Assembly: GCA_964549505.1 (NCBI GenBank)
Contig: CAZJVD010000001.1
Location: 124,001-188,000 of the forward strand
Direction of reading: 5' to 3'
DNA: 64,000 nt
Source: CAZJVD01 sp964549505
Lineage (GTDB): Bacteria > Bdellovibrionota > UBA1018 > CAZJVD01
In this document: positions 32,652-41,287 of the stretch, in pieces
Position numbering within the stretch: the stretch's first letter is position 1
Layout of the letters: every line of letters starts with the position of its first letter
Notes under the pieces: generated by a model
Told to the model about the DNA's origin: nothing
Database searches by the model: none
Seen by the model: the letters and a program-made list of their open reading frames with translations, nothing else
Position numbers and translations under genes: made by a program

Positions 32652-33246
32652 TAAGGTCATAGAAATTATTTCTGGCCCTAACGGAAGCGGCAAATCGACA
32701 TTTGCCGAAACTCTTTTTTCTAAACGCATCACCAAAGACAAAAAAAACTATTTCATCAACCCGGATATTCTCGCGTCCGGGCTATCTTTTTCCAACAGTG
32801 AAGTCGCTGCGTTCCATGCTGGCCGCCTTATGCTTCAGTCCGTGAAGGAATTTGTAAGAAATGGTGAATCTTTTGCCTTTGAATCCACTCTTTCAGGAAA
32901 AACTTGGCTTAAATTTTTACAAGCGGCAATTGGAACGGGTTACGAAATCAGAATCCATTTTATTTACCTAGATCGAGTCAGCGAAAATATTAAACGCGTA
33001 AAGAGCCGGGTCCAACAGGGCGGGCATTCGGTTCCGGTCGATGCCATTAGAAGACGCTATCCAAAATCTTTTTATAATTTTTGGAATAAGTATCGCCCCT
33101 TGGCTAAAGAATGGTTTATTTTCAACAACTCCAATTCAAAACCCAAACTGATCCATTCGAATCGAACTTTTGATCTCTTAAAATTTTCAGAACAAGAAAG
33201 TTTTGTTCGACATTTCCTAAAGGGAAAGCAAAATGGCTCGGACTAA
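32644..33246 (+). CDS. Zeta-toxin-like P-loop kinase
   Basis: A 200-aa P-loop protein with Walker A SGPNGSGKST (about 10-19), NPDILASGLSFSNSEVAAFHAGRLML, FAFESTLSG and RVQQGGHSVPVDAIRRRYPKS. This layout fits the zeta toxin/COG4185 group of predicted small-molecule kinases; the zeta toxins phosphorylate UDP-GlcNAc. The ATG at 32644 overlaps the decarboxylase stop, and the earlier in-frame start is only a shadow. The 3' end overlaps a 58-aa ORF, a toxin-antitoxin-like layout. A/T-rich codon use as in the decarboxylase gene. Confidence 0.8.
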   Translation: MADKVIEIISGPNGSGKSTFAETLFSKRITKDKKNYFINPDILASGLSFSNSEVAAFHAGRLMLQSVKEFVRNGESFAFESTLSGKTWLKFLQAAIGTGYEIRIHFIYLDRVSENIKRVKSRVQQGGHSVPVDAIRRRYPKSFYNFWNKYRPLAKEWFIFNNSNSKPKLIHSNRTFDLLKFSEQESFVRHFLKGKQNGSD

Positions 33247-33409
33247 AATACCCAAGCTGTCTAAGGAGCTCCAGGAAACATTGAAAGAGTTCCCAAAAAC
33301 AGTGGCACTCAAAAAAAAGCGCGGTCTCGCTCGCATTAAGTTTCGGGAAAAAACGTTTGGACCCTTGGTCAGAGAACTTGAAAAATATCTGAAGAAAGAC
33401 CGAGAGTAA
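33233..33409 (+). CDS. Small basic protein, putative partner of the zeta-like kinase
   Basis: A 58-aa ORF that begins inside the 3' end of the kinase gene (14-bp overlap). A good AAAGGGA ribosome binding site stands about 7 nt before the ATG. The product is very Lys/Arg-rich, probably two helices (SKELQETLKEFPKT and GPLVRELEKYLKKDRE), without Cys or signal peptide. By position it could be the antitoxin or an accessory nucleic-acid-binding protein. Not recognisable as epsilon antitoxin. Confidence 0.65.
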   Translation: MARTKIPKLSKELQETLKEFPKTVALKKKRGLARIKFREKTFGPLVRELEKYLKKDRE

Positions 33410-33439
33410 CGCGAAAGCAGAAGCCGTGAGATCCCAGAT

Positions 33440-34381
33440 CTACTGTTGAATCGACAGGGTCTTTGTATCGATACTTAAACCATTGTCGGTCAGTTCTATA
33501 ACTTCGGTTTTTCCCGACTCGAGCAGCACTTCGATAACGGGATTGAACTTCACACGCTCGCCCACTAAGCCTGGCTCTCGGGCTTGTTTCGGCGACCGCT
33601 GAGATATTTTCACTACCGGTGATTCAAACTCCAGGGGATCGAATTCGCCCGCTCTTTCACCTGCAGTTACGTCAACCACTTTTATAGAGCTTCCCGTCCC
33701 CAACAACGCTACCAATTTACCGTGTTTCGCAGTCAACAGTCCGTGAGGATCTATTTCATCAAAGCGAACCGTGACAGCAGTCGTAAGAGGCTGATCCAGT
33801 TGATAGGATGCCGTTTCTTTCAACTTGCCTAAGCGAACTTTCACGACTCTTAGTCCATCACGACTGAAAGCAAAAACATGCTCATTGGTTCGTGTAGTGG
33901 TCCCATCGTCACGTCTGTGACTCTCATGCCTAGACTCCAGAGCAAAAGCGGGCTGAGGAAAGGCAAAATTAGAATGAATTGAATACCCATGTTCTGTGAC
34001 CTCATACAGGTAAACTCCATCGCGTGTGGCGGCCACAACCGCTTGAACAGGAGCGTCGGTGATGCCGGTATCGGCACTAGACATCCTCTTGTCTGGATAC
34101 ATCGTTTGCACGTCGAAATATAAGACAGGGGAATTAAAAGTTAGTGGGTGCACCCACGAGGAAGGGTTCACATTCGTTCGCTCGAAAGAAATTTCTAGAT
34201 CACGTTCTTTCGCATGGACAACGATTCGGTTCTTCTCGATGTACTTGAAAAAACGGAACTGCGTCCTCGTAGTAGTAAACTCTAACACCTTAGCGCCAGC
34301 CATCCCCGGAGCACATTCGAGCGCAGCCAATCCGGTATTAGGAAGCAAAACGAAACAGGCCAAAATAGCAAAAGTCCTCAT
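33440..34381 (-). CDS. Hypothetical exported protein
   Basis: A 313-aa protein that I do not recognise. Signal peptide 1-19 (FAILACFVLLPNTGLA). The body is rich in beta strands and repeats short blocks of the kind VRVVKVRLG, VAVVAATRDGVYLYEV and LVALLGTGSSIKVVDV that recall beta-propeller blades, but no repeat can be firmly delimited. AGAGG lies 5-6 nt before the ATG. It lies downstream of the A/T-rich insert on the opposite strand. Confidence 0.65.
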   Translation of the reverse strand: MRTFAILACFVLLPNTGLAALECAPGMAGAKVLEFTTTRTQFRFFKYIEKNRIVVHAKERDLEISFERTNVNPSSWVHPLTFNSPVLYFDVQTMYPDKRMSSADTGITDAPVQAVVAATRDGVYLYEVTEHGYSIHSNFAFPQPAFALESRHESHRRDDGTTTRTNEHVFAFSRDGLRVVKVRLGKLKETASYQLDQPLTTAVTVRFDEIDPHGLLTAKHGKLVALLGTGSSIKVVDVTAGERAGEFDPLEFESPVVKISQRSPKQAREPGLVGERVKFNPVIEVLLESGKTEVIELTDNGLSIDTKTLSIQQ

Positions 34382-34454
34382 GCAAGCCTCTTACAGTGGC
34401 GTAATGCTATAAGTCAAATTTATTGGCGGTTTACACTACGCGAGCAAACGAACT

Positions 34455-35630
34455 CTACTTCTTCAAAGACTCTTCCAGCAGTCGAATCTTAGTTTCCGTG
34501 AGGGTGTCAGGCGACTGAATCTGGCTCAAAAGAATTCCTTCATTCTTGAACCACTGGGAAATCTCGTCAACAGCGGTTCGTACCTTAGACATTTGGGTCT
34601 CAAGCGCAACGGCTCGATTAGGGTCTTCTGAAGACTCAATCGAAACGAGATAAAAGGTCGCCTTTGATCCCTCGAGTTCGAAGCGACCCAAGCATGTGCT
34701 ATCCACATTAGAATCAAATTTTGGAAAGATATCTCTGTTCTTGTAAGCCGCTTCGACCTTAGCGGTAACATCGGCAGCCACCTGGGCTTCTGTCTCTCCC
34801 AACGATAAGAAAGTCTGGAACTCCTTGACCAACGCGCTGAGTGGTCCCACAGATCCCGGTGTGTTGAGCTCGGCGACAATCCGTTCCTTGGCACGGACTG
34901 CGGCCGCCCGGTAAGCCGGAAGTCGCGCAAGTTCACGATCATTGATCATTGCGTGAAAGGGCGACTCTTGGCGGGTGTATCGCTTGTTATGAAAATCATG
35001 CTGGACCAAACCAAAAATGAATCCCGGATGTCGATCGAGCTGCTCGGTACCGCCTTCAAAAAAATCAGGTGGTAACAATACGATCTGTCGCTCGTCGTTG
35101 TATTCTCCGTTCCAAACGTACTCGCCGACATGGGGCTCGTTTCGGTCGTCCGTAGCAAATGCGATGTAGTAGTAAAACTGTGCCGACACCTCACACTTCC
35201 AAAACAGATCATCGGCCATCTGGCAAAGCATATGAGGCGTAGGCGCCTTGCCTGCTTCAGCTAACTGGATCCAAGGATTTTTTCCATTTGTCCCAGTTTG
35301 CTCCGACATGGAACGCTCCCAATCCCGGATTGGTAGAATTCGCACCCTCACCCAGTCCGGATGTCTCTCAGTCGATACAACGATAGAGTAAATGCCTTTT
35401 GAATTGAGATACTTTGTAAGACCGTAAGCAGCATCCAATGCTTGTTTGCGGGACGGGCTCGCTTGCGCTGCTGACCCCACGAACCGGGCGTAGAACTCTT
35501 GGAATTTGGCCTTTCCGATCACACCCTCAGCATCGATTTCTTTGAGTGCATCGGCTTCCTGCCCAAAAGCAGACAATGTGAGAACTGAAAACAGGGACAC
35601 ACCGGTTAAAAACAATCCGAGCTTAGACAC
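34455..35630 (-). CDS. Hypothetical exported protein
   Basis: A 391-aa exported protein that I do not recognise. Signal peptide ends near AFGQ. The body has no evident catalytic motif; residues about 130-210 hold several Cys and aromatic residues (LCQMADDLFWKCEVSAQFYYYIAF). The C-terminal part is helical. I prefer the GTG at 35630 over the TTG at 35666: a promoter TTGTTA-N17-TATAAG ends 7 nt before this GTG, and the signal peptide then starts properly. That makes the mRNA leaderless. Confidence 0.6.
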   Translation of the reverse strand: MSKLGLFLTGVSLFSVLTLSAFGQEADALKEIDAEGVIGKAKFQEFYARFVGSAAQASPSRKQALDAAYGLTKYLNSKGIYSIVVSTERHPDWVRVRILPIRDWERSMSEQTGTNGKNPWIQLAEAGKAPTPHMLCQMADDLFWKCEVSAQFYYYIAFATDDRNEPHVGEYVWNGEYNDERQIVLLPPDFFEGGTEQLDRHPGFIFGLVQHDFHNKRYTRQESPFHAMINDRELARLPAYRAAAVRAKERIVAELNTPGSVGPLSALVKEFQTFLSLGETEAQVAADVTAKVEAAYKNRDIFPKFDSNVDSTCLGRFELEGSKATFYLVSIESSEDPNRAVALETQMSKVRTAVDEISQWFKNEGILLSQIQSPDTLTETKIRLLEESLKK

Positions 35631-35637
35631 AGCGATG

Positions 35638-35666
35638 CTTATAGCAAGGTTGACATTATTTAACAA
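35638..35666 (-). promoter_or_regulatory. Promoter producing a leaderless mRNA
   Basis: On the minus strand -35 TTGTTA (35661-35666), 17-bp spacer and -10 TATAAG (35638-35643). The expected transcription start coincides with the G of the GTG at 35630. A rightward TTGACA at 35650-35655 overlaps it and might serve the gene at 35804. Confidence 0.5.
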
Positions 35667-35803
35667 GTATTGTGTACATCGCGAACACCGGAAGTCCCAC
35701 CGCTGTCCGTCAACATGCTGACGAACCTATGCCTCGGGGTAATTCTCTAAACAGTGTTCCAGTATCATCCGAAGTAAATGAGTGAGGCTGCGCACGCTCA
35801 ACC

Positions 35804-36376
35804 ATGGCTGAAATTAAGAAAAAACACCGCTACCGACATGCCGAAGGAAAGCGCTGGATTGAAGTTCGTGTCCGGAGCCCCCAGCAGCTCTTTGATGTCC
35901 GAGACCCAGCGCCGTTTCGGGAGCGCGATCTTGATGACGACTTCGTTGAGTACGTCACTTCGTCCGTCGGTGAGTTTTCGCTTTCGAGTCCGCTAAAGGT
36001 CATCATCTATGTTGAAGAAGACGAGAGCCAGACCTTACCTCGTGATTCCATTCGCGAGGCCGTGCGAAGCTACTTCAGTTATCAAATCGATCTTCAGCGG
36101 AGTATTCTCAAGAACTTCATGAAACGAGCTCAGATCTTTCTGATTATTGGTCTAGCCATTCTGTTCTCGTGCATCAGCATTGCCCAGGGTCTGAAGCTTC
36201 CCGAGCACCCGGGTCTTCTTGGAATTCTACGCGAAGGCATTGTCATTTTTGGTTGGGTTTCGATCTGGAAACCGATCGAGCTCATCTTGTTCGACTGGTA
36301 TCCGTTGCTGGACAAGCTTCGGCTGTACAAGAAAATATCCACGATCGAGATCGACATCCGATTTGCGTCACGATGA
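35804..36376 (+). CDS. Hypothetical two-pass membrane protein
   Basis: A 190-aa protein that I do not recognise by name. The soluble N-terminal part (1-100) is charged with a conserved-looking RDPAPFRERDLDDDFVEYV segment. Two membrane helices lie at about 107-127 and 140-160, followed by EHPGLLGILREGIVIFGWVSIWKPIEL and a short cytoplasmic end. This looks like a conserved protein type rather than a random ORF. No strong ribosome binding site. It ends 10 bp before the convergent subtilase. Confidence 0.65.
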   Translation: MAEIKKKHRYRHAEGKRWIEVRVRSPQQLFDVRDPAPFRERDLDDDFVEYVTSSVGEFSLSSPLKVIIYVEEDESQTLPRDSIREAVRSYFSYQIDLQRSILKNFMKRAQIFLIIGLAILFSCISIAQGLKLPEHPGLLGILREGIVIFGWVSIWKPIELILFDWYPLLDKLRLYKKISTIEIDIRFASR

Positions 36377-36386
36377 GTGATGGGTG

Positions 36387-37898
36387 TCAGAACGTCAAGG
36401 CGGGACCACGGAGTGCCGTATCGCACGTGAATCCAATCGGCCAACCGAGCTTAGAACCGCGTCCTGACGTTACCTCCTGAACACGGAGCGTGGGCGCAGC
36501 CGGATCGCTTGTCCACACCAAGGTCAATATGAGACTGCCCGACATGAGTCGCGTCGCAATGACGGAGTCACCCTTCAGTCGTTCTGCGAAGATGCGCACG
36601 AGCATTTCGTCTTCGCTCAACGAGAGCGACGCACGCTCTCGTTCAAACTTCTCACGTTGCACCGTCATCACGACCTTAATCCTGGTCAACGGGGCACACG
36701 GTGGCAAAAACCTACCGTTCTTTACGCAGGCTACGAGATCCGGCTTCGCTAGAGCGTAGAAATGTAGAAGCTGATCGACGGCCTGAGCCGCTGTGAGATC
36801 GGAGTTACTCTTGAAGATCAAAGCAAGACGGTGGGTCACTAAGGGAGCCGCCATCGACGTACCGGACAAGTGAATCGTACCACCTCCCACACGTGCGCTT
36901 TGTAATGCCTCCGCAGGCGACGCAACCTCAACGTCCTCAACCGAGAAACTACTGAAACTCGCTCTTCTCGTTCCACTGGCGTTGGTTCCTGCCACGCGCA
37001 CAACATTGGGGAGACGTATTCCGCTAAGACTATCGTCGGGTGTGCTCATTGGGTCGCCATCGTTACCCGCAGCGATCACAAACACGATCTCTGGATTGTC
37101 CTGTATGACTTGGCGGAACTCTTGTGCCGCGATGGCAGCCGCTCGATCAGCATAGCTCTGCCACTGACCCGTCAACAGAAGTCGCCTCCAGAATCCAAGC
37201 CGATGATGTACGTTTTTTCGGGTCGTCTTTGCGTCCTGAGCAAAGCTCATGTTGACGATACGAACGCCAGCCTGCTTGAACCCAGCCATCACGGTCTCGA
37301 GTTCAGCGCGATACTCTGCGCGGGCCCTCTCAGGATCGAAGGACAGGATTTTCTCGTGGAGCGCACGTCCTACGTGGTTTACGCCGCTCAGGTAAGGATA
37401 GCTGAGAATCCGAATCTCAGGATCCCGCGCCGTGATCAGACCCGCAACATGGGTACCGTGCAAATAAAAACCGAACGACTGTGCCTTCTCACGAAACTTC
37501 GGCGACACACGCACCCGAAAGGCAAATTCATAAGCGTTCGTCGCCTGTTCATCGGCACCTTTACCTAGCGCCGCGTATAATGCATTCGCATTCAAGCCCT
37601 TCACCAGCTCCGTGTTTTCCTGCGAAGAAAACTGAAGGCTGAGTCTCTCAAGAGCTCGATTGTTGAACTCAAGCCACGAAAGCGGTCCCGGTAGTTCGGA
37701 GACGAAATCTCGAGGGGATGTAGCTAACGAACGCATCCAATCGAGTTCGATCGAGGGCACCAACCAGGGATGACCGAGATCGACGGGTCCGTCCAGGAGA
37801 CCGACAGCGACAGGGTCGGCGAACGACGCGGGGACGTTAGCGATCGCGGCGATCGAAAGCGCAAGGACATATCTTCTGATAACGGCGATGCGGCTCAC
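36387..37898 (-). CDS. Subtilisin-like serine peptidase (S8)
   Basis: A 503-aa secreted subtilase. Signal peptide 1-28 (cleavage after ASFA). Catalytic Asp in VGLLDGPVDLGHPW immediately after the signal, so there is no propeptide; His in HGTHVAGL; the oxyanion Asn in VIAAGNDGDP; Ser in LSGTSMAAPLVTH. The C-terminal 100 residues are an unassigned beta-rich extension. GTG at 37898 is chosen since it directly precedes the signal peptide and lies 2 bp past the rluB-like stop; the longer frame lies in that gene. Likely co-transcribed with the pseudouridine synthase. Confidence 0.87.
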   Translation of the reverse strand: MSRIAVIRRYVLALSIAAIANVPASFADPVAVGLLDGPVDLGHPWLVPSIELDWMRSLATSPRDFVSELPGPLSWLEFNNRALERLSLQFSSQENTELVKGLNANALYAALGKGADEQATNAYEFAFRVRVSPKFREKAQSFGFYLHGTHVAGLITARDPEIRILSYPYLSGVNHVGRALHEKILSFDPERARAEYRAELETVMAGFKQAGVRIVNMSFAQDAKTTRKNVHHRLGFWRRLLLTGQWQSYADRAAAIAAQEFRQVIQDNPEIVFVIAAGNDGDPMSTPDDSLSGIRLPNVVRVAGTNASGTRRASFSSFSVEDVEVASPAEALQSARVGGGTIHLSGTSMAAPLVTHRLALIFKSNSDLTAAQAVDQLLHFYALAKPDLVACVKNGRFLPPCAPLTRIKVVMTVQREKFERERASLSLSEDEMLVRIFAERLKGDSVIATRLMSGSLILTLVWTSDPAAPTLRVQEVTSGRGSKLGWPIGFTCDTALRGPALTF

Positions 37899-37900
37899 GG

Positions 37901-38623
37901 TCACGGAAACATCTCGCGGATCTCTTTTTCGCTGACCTGCCGACATTTTCCAGCCGGTAGCGTGCCCAGCTTTAACCCACCAAACTCGACCCGTTTGAGT
38001 GCCGTCACTTCATGTCCAATGGCTCTCAACAGCCGTCGAATCTCGCGGTTCTTTCCCGTACGCAACGTGACCACAAGATGGGTTTCTTTGCGACTCGCCT
38101 TTCGGACAGTGACATCTGCGGCTTGGAGTTTCTCCCCGTCGTCAACAATACCTTTTAGGAGCTTTCCACGACCGATGTCCGTCACCTCTCCGCGAACCGT
38201 GACGAGATACACGCGTGCGATCGCGTTCTTCGGATCGGTAAGACGCGCGCTCAGCATGTTGTCGTTTGTGAAAAGCAAAAGCCCGCTGGTTGCCTGATCG
38301 AGCCGTCCGATCGGATGCAGATCGCGTTCGTCAGCCGGCAAGAGCGAATAAACCGTCGGCCGCCCACGTTCGTCCGACTTCGTCGTGACCACACCTTTTG
38401 TTTTGTGCAGCAAAATTACTCGCCGCTCTCGCGTAACAGTGTCGTGACCTTCAACCACAATCCGCGTCGACCCGACAGTCACAAAACGACCCACGTCACG
38501 ACAAACGGTCGCGTCCACACGAACCGCACCACCGCGAATCAACACCAGTGCTTCTTTTCGAGAACAGATCCCGAGTTTGCTAAGCGCGCGATCGAGTGTG
38601 CAGCGTGTTTTTGAGGTACTCAC
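37901..38623 (-). CDS. RluB/RsuA-family pseudouridine synthase
   Basis: A 240-aa synthase. N-terminal S4 RNA-binding domain (RTLDRALSKLGICSRKEALVLIRGGAVRVD), catalytic Asp in PIGRLDQATSGLLLFTND, then KNREIRRLLRAIGHEVTALKRVEFG. The family acts on single rRNA sites: RluB on 23S U2605, RluE/F on others, RsuA on 16S U516; which one applies is not determined. Start overlaps the lipoprotein gene stop, and the subtilase follows. Confidence 0.93.
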   Translation of the reverse strand: MSTSKTRCTLDRALSKLGICSRKEALVLIRGGAVRVDATVCRDVGRFVTVGSTRIVVEGHDTVTRERRVILLHKTKGVVTTKSDERGRPTVYSLLPADERDLHPIGRLDQATSGLLLFTNDNMLSARLTDPKNAIARVYLVTVRGEVTDIGRGKLLKGIVDDGEKLQAADVTVRKASRKETHLVVTLRTGKNREIRRLLRAIGHEVTALKRVEFGGLKLGTLPAGKCRQVSEKEIREMFP

Positions 38624-39585
38624 TTGGCGATCGAATATTCAATTCTTCCAGATACGCAATCGAGCTCACTCTTTGGCAACTCAATCGATACGACCAACTC
38701 CGTTGCCGTCTCGCTCTTCACACTCACACGAGCCTTGCTATGCAAAGTGCCTGAAAACACCGTATCGAGATGGCATTCGAATGGCGACAAACAGCTGAAT
38801 ACTTCACGCCCACCGATCACGAGACGTTTCTCTCCAAACGCGACTTTCAAGCTCGCAGACTCCTCAGTGCCCAGTCCCATTCCCTTTTTCCCGTGCGGGT
38901 AGCTCTTGATTTCAAGTTTCGCTGGAAAACCATTGAAATGGACGACCGTTGCCACTGTATGTTGAGTGTTCAACAAACCTTCGATCACGTTCTTGTCTGA
39001 AATCTCACGACAGCGCCCAACACGCGACACCTCGAGATCCTCGGTCTTCGTAAGAACCTGCGCTACAGCGCTAAACGACGTCAGCCAAAGCAGTTCCGTT
39101 GGAGCTGATATGGCGTGCAGCCGAATATAGAAACCGTCCTTGCAAGGTTCCTCTGGATTCGGAGCATCTTGCTTCGCCTTACACTGTATCTCTCCGCGGT
39201 ACTCGGCACCTTCAACTTCAGTGACTTCCGTCCCCGCTTTGGCTTGCTCAAACCACGGATACTTGGATTCGAGAAGATTCGCCTTCCACACACCATCACT
39301 ACCGGCCTCAAGCTTTCCACTCATGATCAGAGTCCGATCCTTCAGCTCGATACGACCATGCACGATCGTCAAATCGAACGGCGAGTGAAAAACGAAAACA
39401 GATTTAAACTGCGTCTGAGCTGACCGCGGCTCGGGGTGGGATTGTGACTCGGATCGAGAGTAATCTGTCCTGGTATGCGATTCGCTTTTCTTCTCATCTT
39501 CGGACGAAGAACAGCCGGTCACAAGCACGCACACGAAGCACGCCAACAGACCCGCCAATAGAGACGATAAATTTGATCGTTTCAT
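38620..39585 (-). CDS. Hypothetical lipoprotein
   Basis: A 321-aa lipoprotein that I do not recognise. Lipobox VTGC puts the lipidated Cys at residue 25; a Ser/Glu/Arg-rich linker (26-60) follows. The body has six or more Cys (IQCKAKQ, EPCKDGF, GRCREIS, FSCLSPFECH, ELDCVSG) that could form disulfides, and beta-rich text. It overlaps the pseudouridine synthase gene by 4 bp. Probably anchored to the outer membrane. Confidence 0.72.
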   Translation of the reverse strand: MKRSNLSSLLAGLLACFVCVLVTGCSSSEDEKKSESHTRTDYSRSESQSHPEPRSAQTQFKSVFVFHSPFDLTIVHGRIELKDRTLIMSGKLEAGSDGVWKANLLESKYPWFEQAKAGTEVTEVEGAEYRGEIQCKAKQDAPNPEEPCKDGFYIRLHAISAPTELLWLTSFSAVAQVLTKTEDLEVSRVGRCREISDKNVIEGLLNTQHTVATVVHFNGFPAKLEIKSYPHGKKGMGLGTEESASLKVAFGEKRLVIGGREVFSCLSPFECHLDTVFSGTLHSKARVSVKSETATELVVSIELPKSELDCVSGRIEYSIAK

Positions 39586-39637
39586 AAAATCGGCCGGACT
39601 CTATCGCTACTGACAATATGTGTCAATAACCAGGCTT

Positions 39638-40285
39638 TTATTCAAGCAGGAGGGTTTTGAGGCGCTCGGTCCCGAGAGCCGCAAGACATGCGCTTCGATG
39701 ATGACCGGTAAAGATTTCGTAAGGACCATTTTCAATACTTTGACCAAACCGCGTCTTCGCAAACGACGTGGTGAGCACGGAGACGTAGTGACCGTTCCAC
39801 GGTGGCTGGAGATAACCCGTTTTCTTGATGACCTCGTAAAGATCCAAGAACCCTCGCGTCTTGGCGATAATCTTCTCATGCGGAACCTGAACAGGACTGG
39901 TCTGGCCGATCTTGAAATAGTCGGCCTTGAAACCCACTTTGTTAAACTGAGAACGGAACGCGTAGTACGGGGTTTGCTCGATCGTCGCGAGCGTTTTCTC
40001 GCGACCATCGCGCTCGTACTGCAATAACAGTCGATAGTGTGGTGACACAAACACCGATCGTTCCGGAGTACGTCCGTCGCCAACAAAGAACTGCGCAAAA
40101 TGTTCGTGAATCAAGGGCTCGACGGCAAACCGAAGGTCGGAGAGAGCAACTTCTTCGACACGAATAGGGCGCAGGCCCAACGACTTAAAGAGGGCCGAAT
40201 CCTTCTGCGTGATCTGTAACTTCGAACGCGCCGTCTCCACAGTCACGAGGCGCCTTGGATCCTTGCGAAAGAGAAAACCAAACAC
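39638..40285 (-). CDS. ParB/sulfiredoxin-like hypothetical in polysaccharide cluster
   Basis: A 215-aa protein. The C-terminal motif EIFTGHHRSACLAALG resembles the G-x-H-R-x-x-A-x-x-x-G nucleotide-binding motif of ParB/Srx-fold proteins; the residues before it (SIENGPYEI) fit the fold's layout. The N-terminal 150 residues are not recognised. GTG start follows directly after the glycosyltransferase stop, so it is the last gene of the operon running from 42231. A regulator or modifying enzyme of surface sugars is possible. Confidence 0.6.
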   Translation of the reverse strand: MFGFLFRKDPRRLVTVETARSKLQITQKDSALFKSLGLRPIRVEEVALSDLRFAVEPLIHEHFAQFFVGDGRTPERSVFVSPHYRLLLQYERDGREKTLATIEQTPYYAFRSQFNKVGFKADYFKIGQTSPVQVPHEKIIAKTRGFLDLYEVIKKTGYLQPPWNGHYVSVLTTSFAKTRFGQSIENGPYEIFTGHHRSACLAALGTERLKTLLLE

Positions 40286-41287
40286 CTAAGCACCCGCTCC
40301 TACCAGAAACTCCACCCAATCACCGGCACGCTTTTCCCACGAAAACTTTTCAGTGATGGTCGAGCGCATGGCTTGCCCCATCGCCTCCAAACGACCGCGG
40401 TCGTCATGAAGCTGTTTCAACTTCTCGACAATCTTCGGCAGCGAACGTTCCACGAGAAAACCAGTTACGCCTTCTGTAATCAGATCTTCGCATCCTCCGA
40501 CCGGAGTCGAAATCACTGGCCGACCTGTCGAAGCAGCTTCGAGCACACTCTGAGAAAAACCCTCCGAGTTCGATGTGCAGAGGTAAACGTCGATTTCATT
40601 GTAGAACGCTGGCATCTCTGAAAACGGAACATAGTGCTCGCGCGTTCGAACAGCCGACTTAAGTTCGATCCAGTCGAGGCCTTTGAGCTTCACGAAGAAC
40701 TCACTGTAACCTTTGAGCTGATCTTGTCGAGTCGAGAGTGAGTTTCCCGAGAAGCCAACCCGAAGTGGGCGGTTCTTATCGCGGCCAAGCTCAAGACGCG
40801 GTCGAAAAAGTTCGTGGTCAACACCCGGTTCGGTCAAAACAAGATTGCGAAGACCTTGCTCGGAAAACAATCGATAGAGTCGGCGACTGACAGCGTTCAC
40901 ACTCCGGAAGCGAGAAAGGTGCCGAACCAAGTGTTTTGGCGGCGAAACAAGAGATGTCGGCAGCGTACGATCCCGATCCCACGCACGATGCGAATGGATA
41001 CCGACTTTCACCGCTTCGTCCGGAATGCGACGAAACACTCGGCTATAGTACGAAGGACCAATCCCAAAACGACGCTTGGTCTGCGTGATCAATTGCCAGC
41101 CGACGGGAAAAATCGTCTCGAACGTCGACCACTCGTTCTCGATCTTTGATCGCTCAGTCTTGAAACTTGCGATCGCAAGCTCGGCACCTGCGTTTGTAAG
41201 ATGCCGCTGACCGTAGTTCAAGATCCCCTTTAAAATATTGTGATACGACCACTCGTAGCTATCGATGATGGCTAAGATCTTCTTCAT
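40286..41287 (-). CDS. Glycosyltransferase, GT4-like
   Basis: A 333-aa GT-B glycosyltransferase. The C-terminal domain has LRVGFSGNSLSTRQDQLKGYSEF and the donor-site E-x7-E motif in SEGFSQSVLEAASTGRPVISTPVGGCEDLI. No signal or membrane segment; it acts on the cytoplasmic face. It is coupled to the deacetylase-like gene by an ATGA overlap and followed by the ParB-like gene. Sugar donor and acceptor unknown. Confidence 0.87.
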   Translation of the reverse strand: MKKILAIIDSYEWSYHNILKGILNYGQRHLTNAGAELAIASFKTERSKIENEWSTFETIFPVGWQLITQTKRRFGIGPSYYSRVFRRIPDEAVKVGIHSHRAWDRDRTLPTSLVSPPKHLVRHLSRFRSVNAVSRRLYRLFSEQGLRNLVLTEPGVDHELFRPRLELGRDKNRPLRVGFSGNSLSTRQDQLKGYSEFFVKLKGLDWIELKSAVRTREHYVPFSEMPAFYNEIDVYLCTSNSEGFSQSVLEAASTGRPVISTPVGGCEDLITEGVTGFLVERSLPKIVEKLKQLHDDRGRLEAMGQAMRSTITEKFSWEKRAGDWVEFLVGAGA

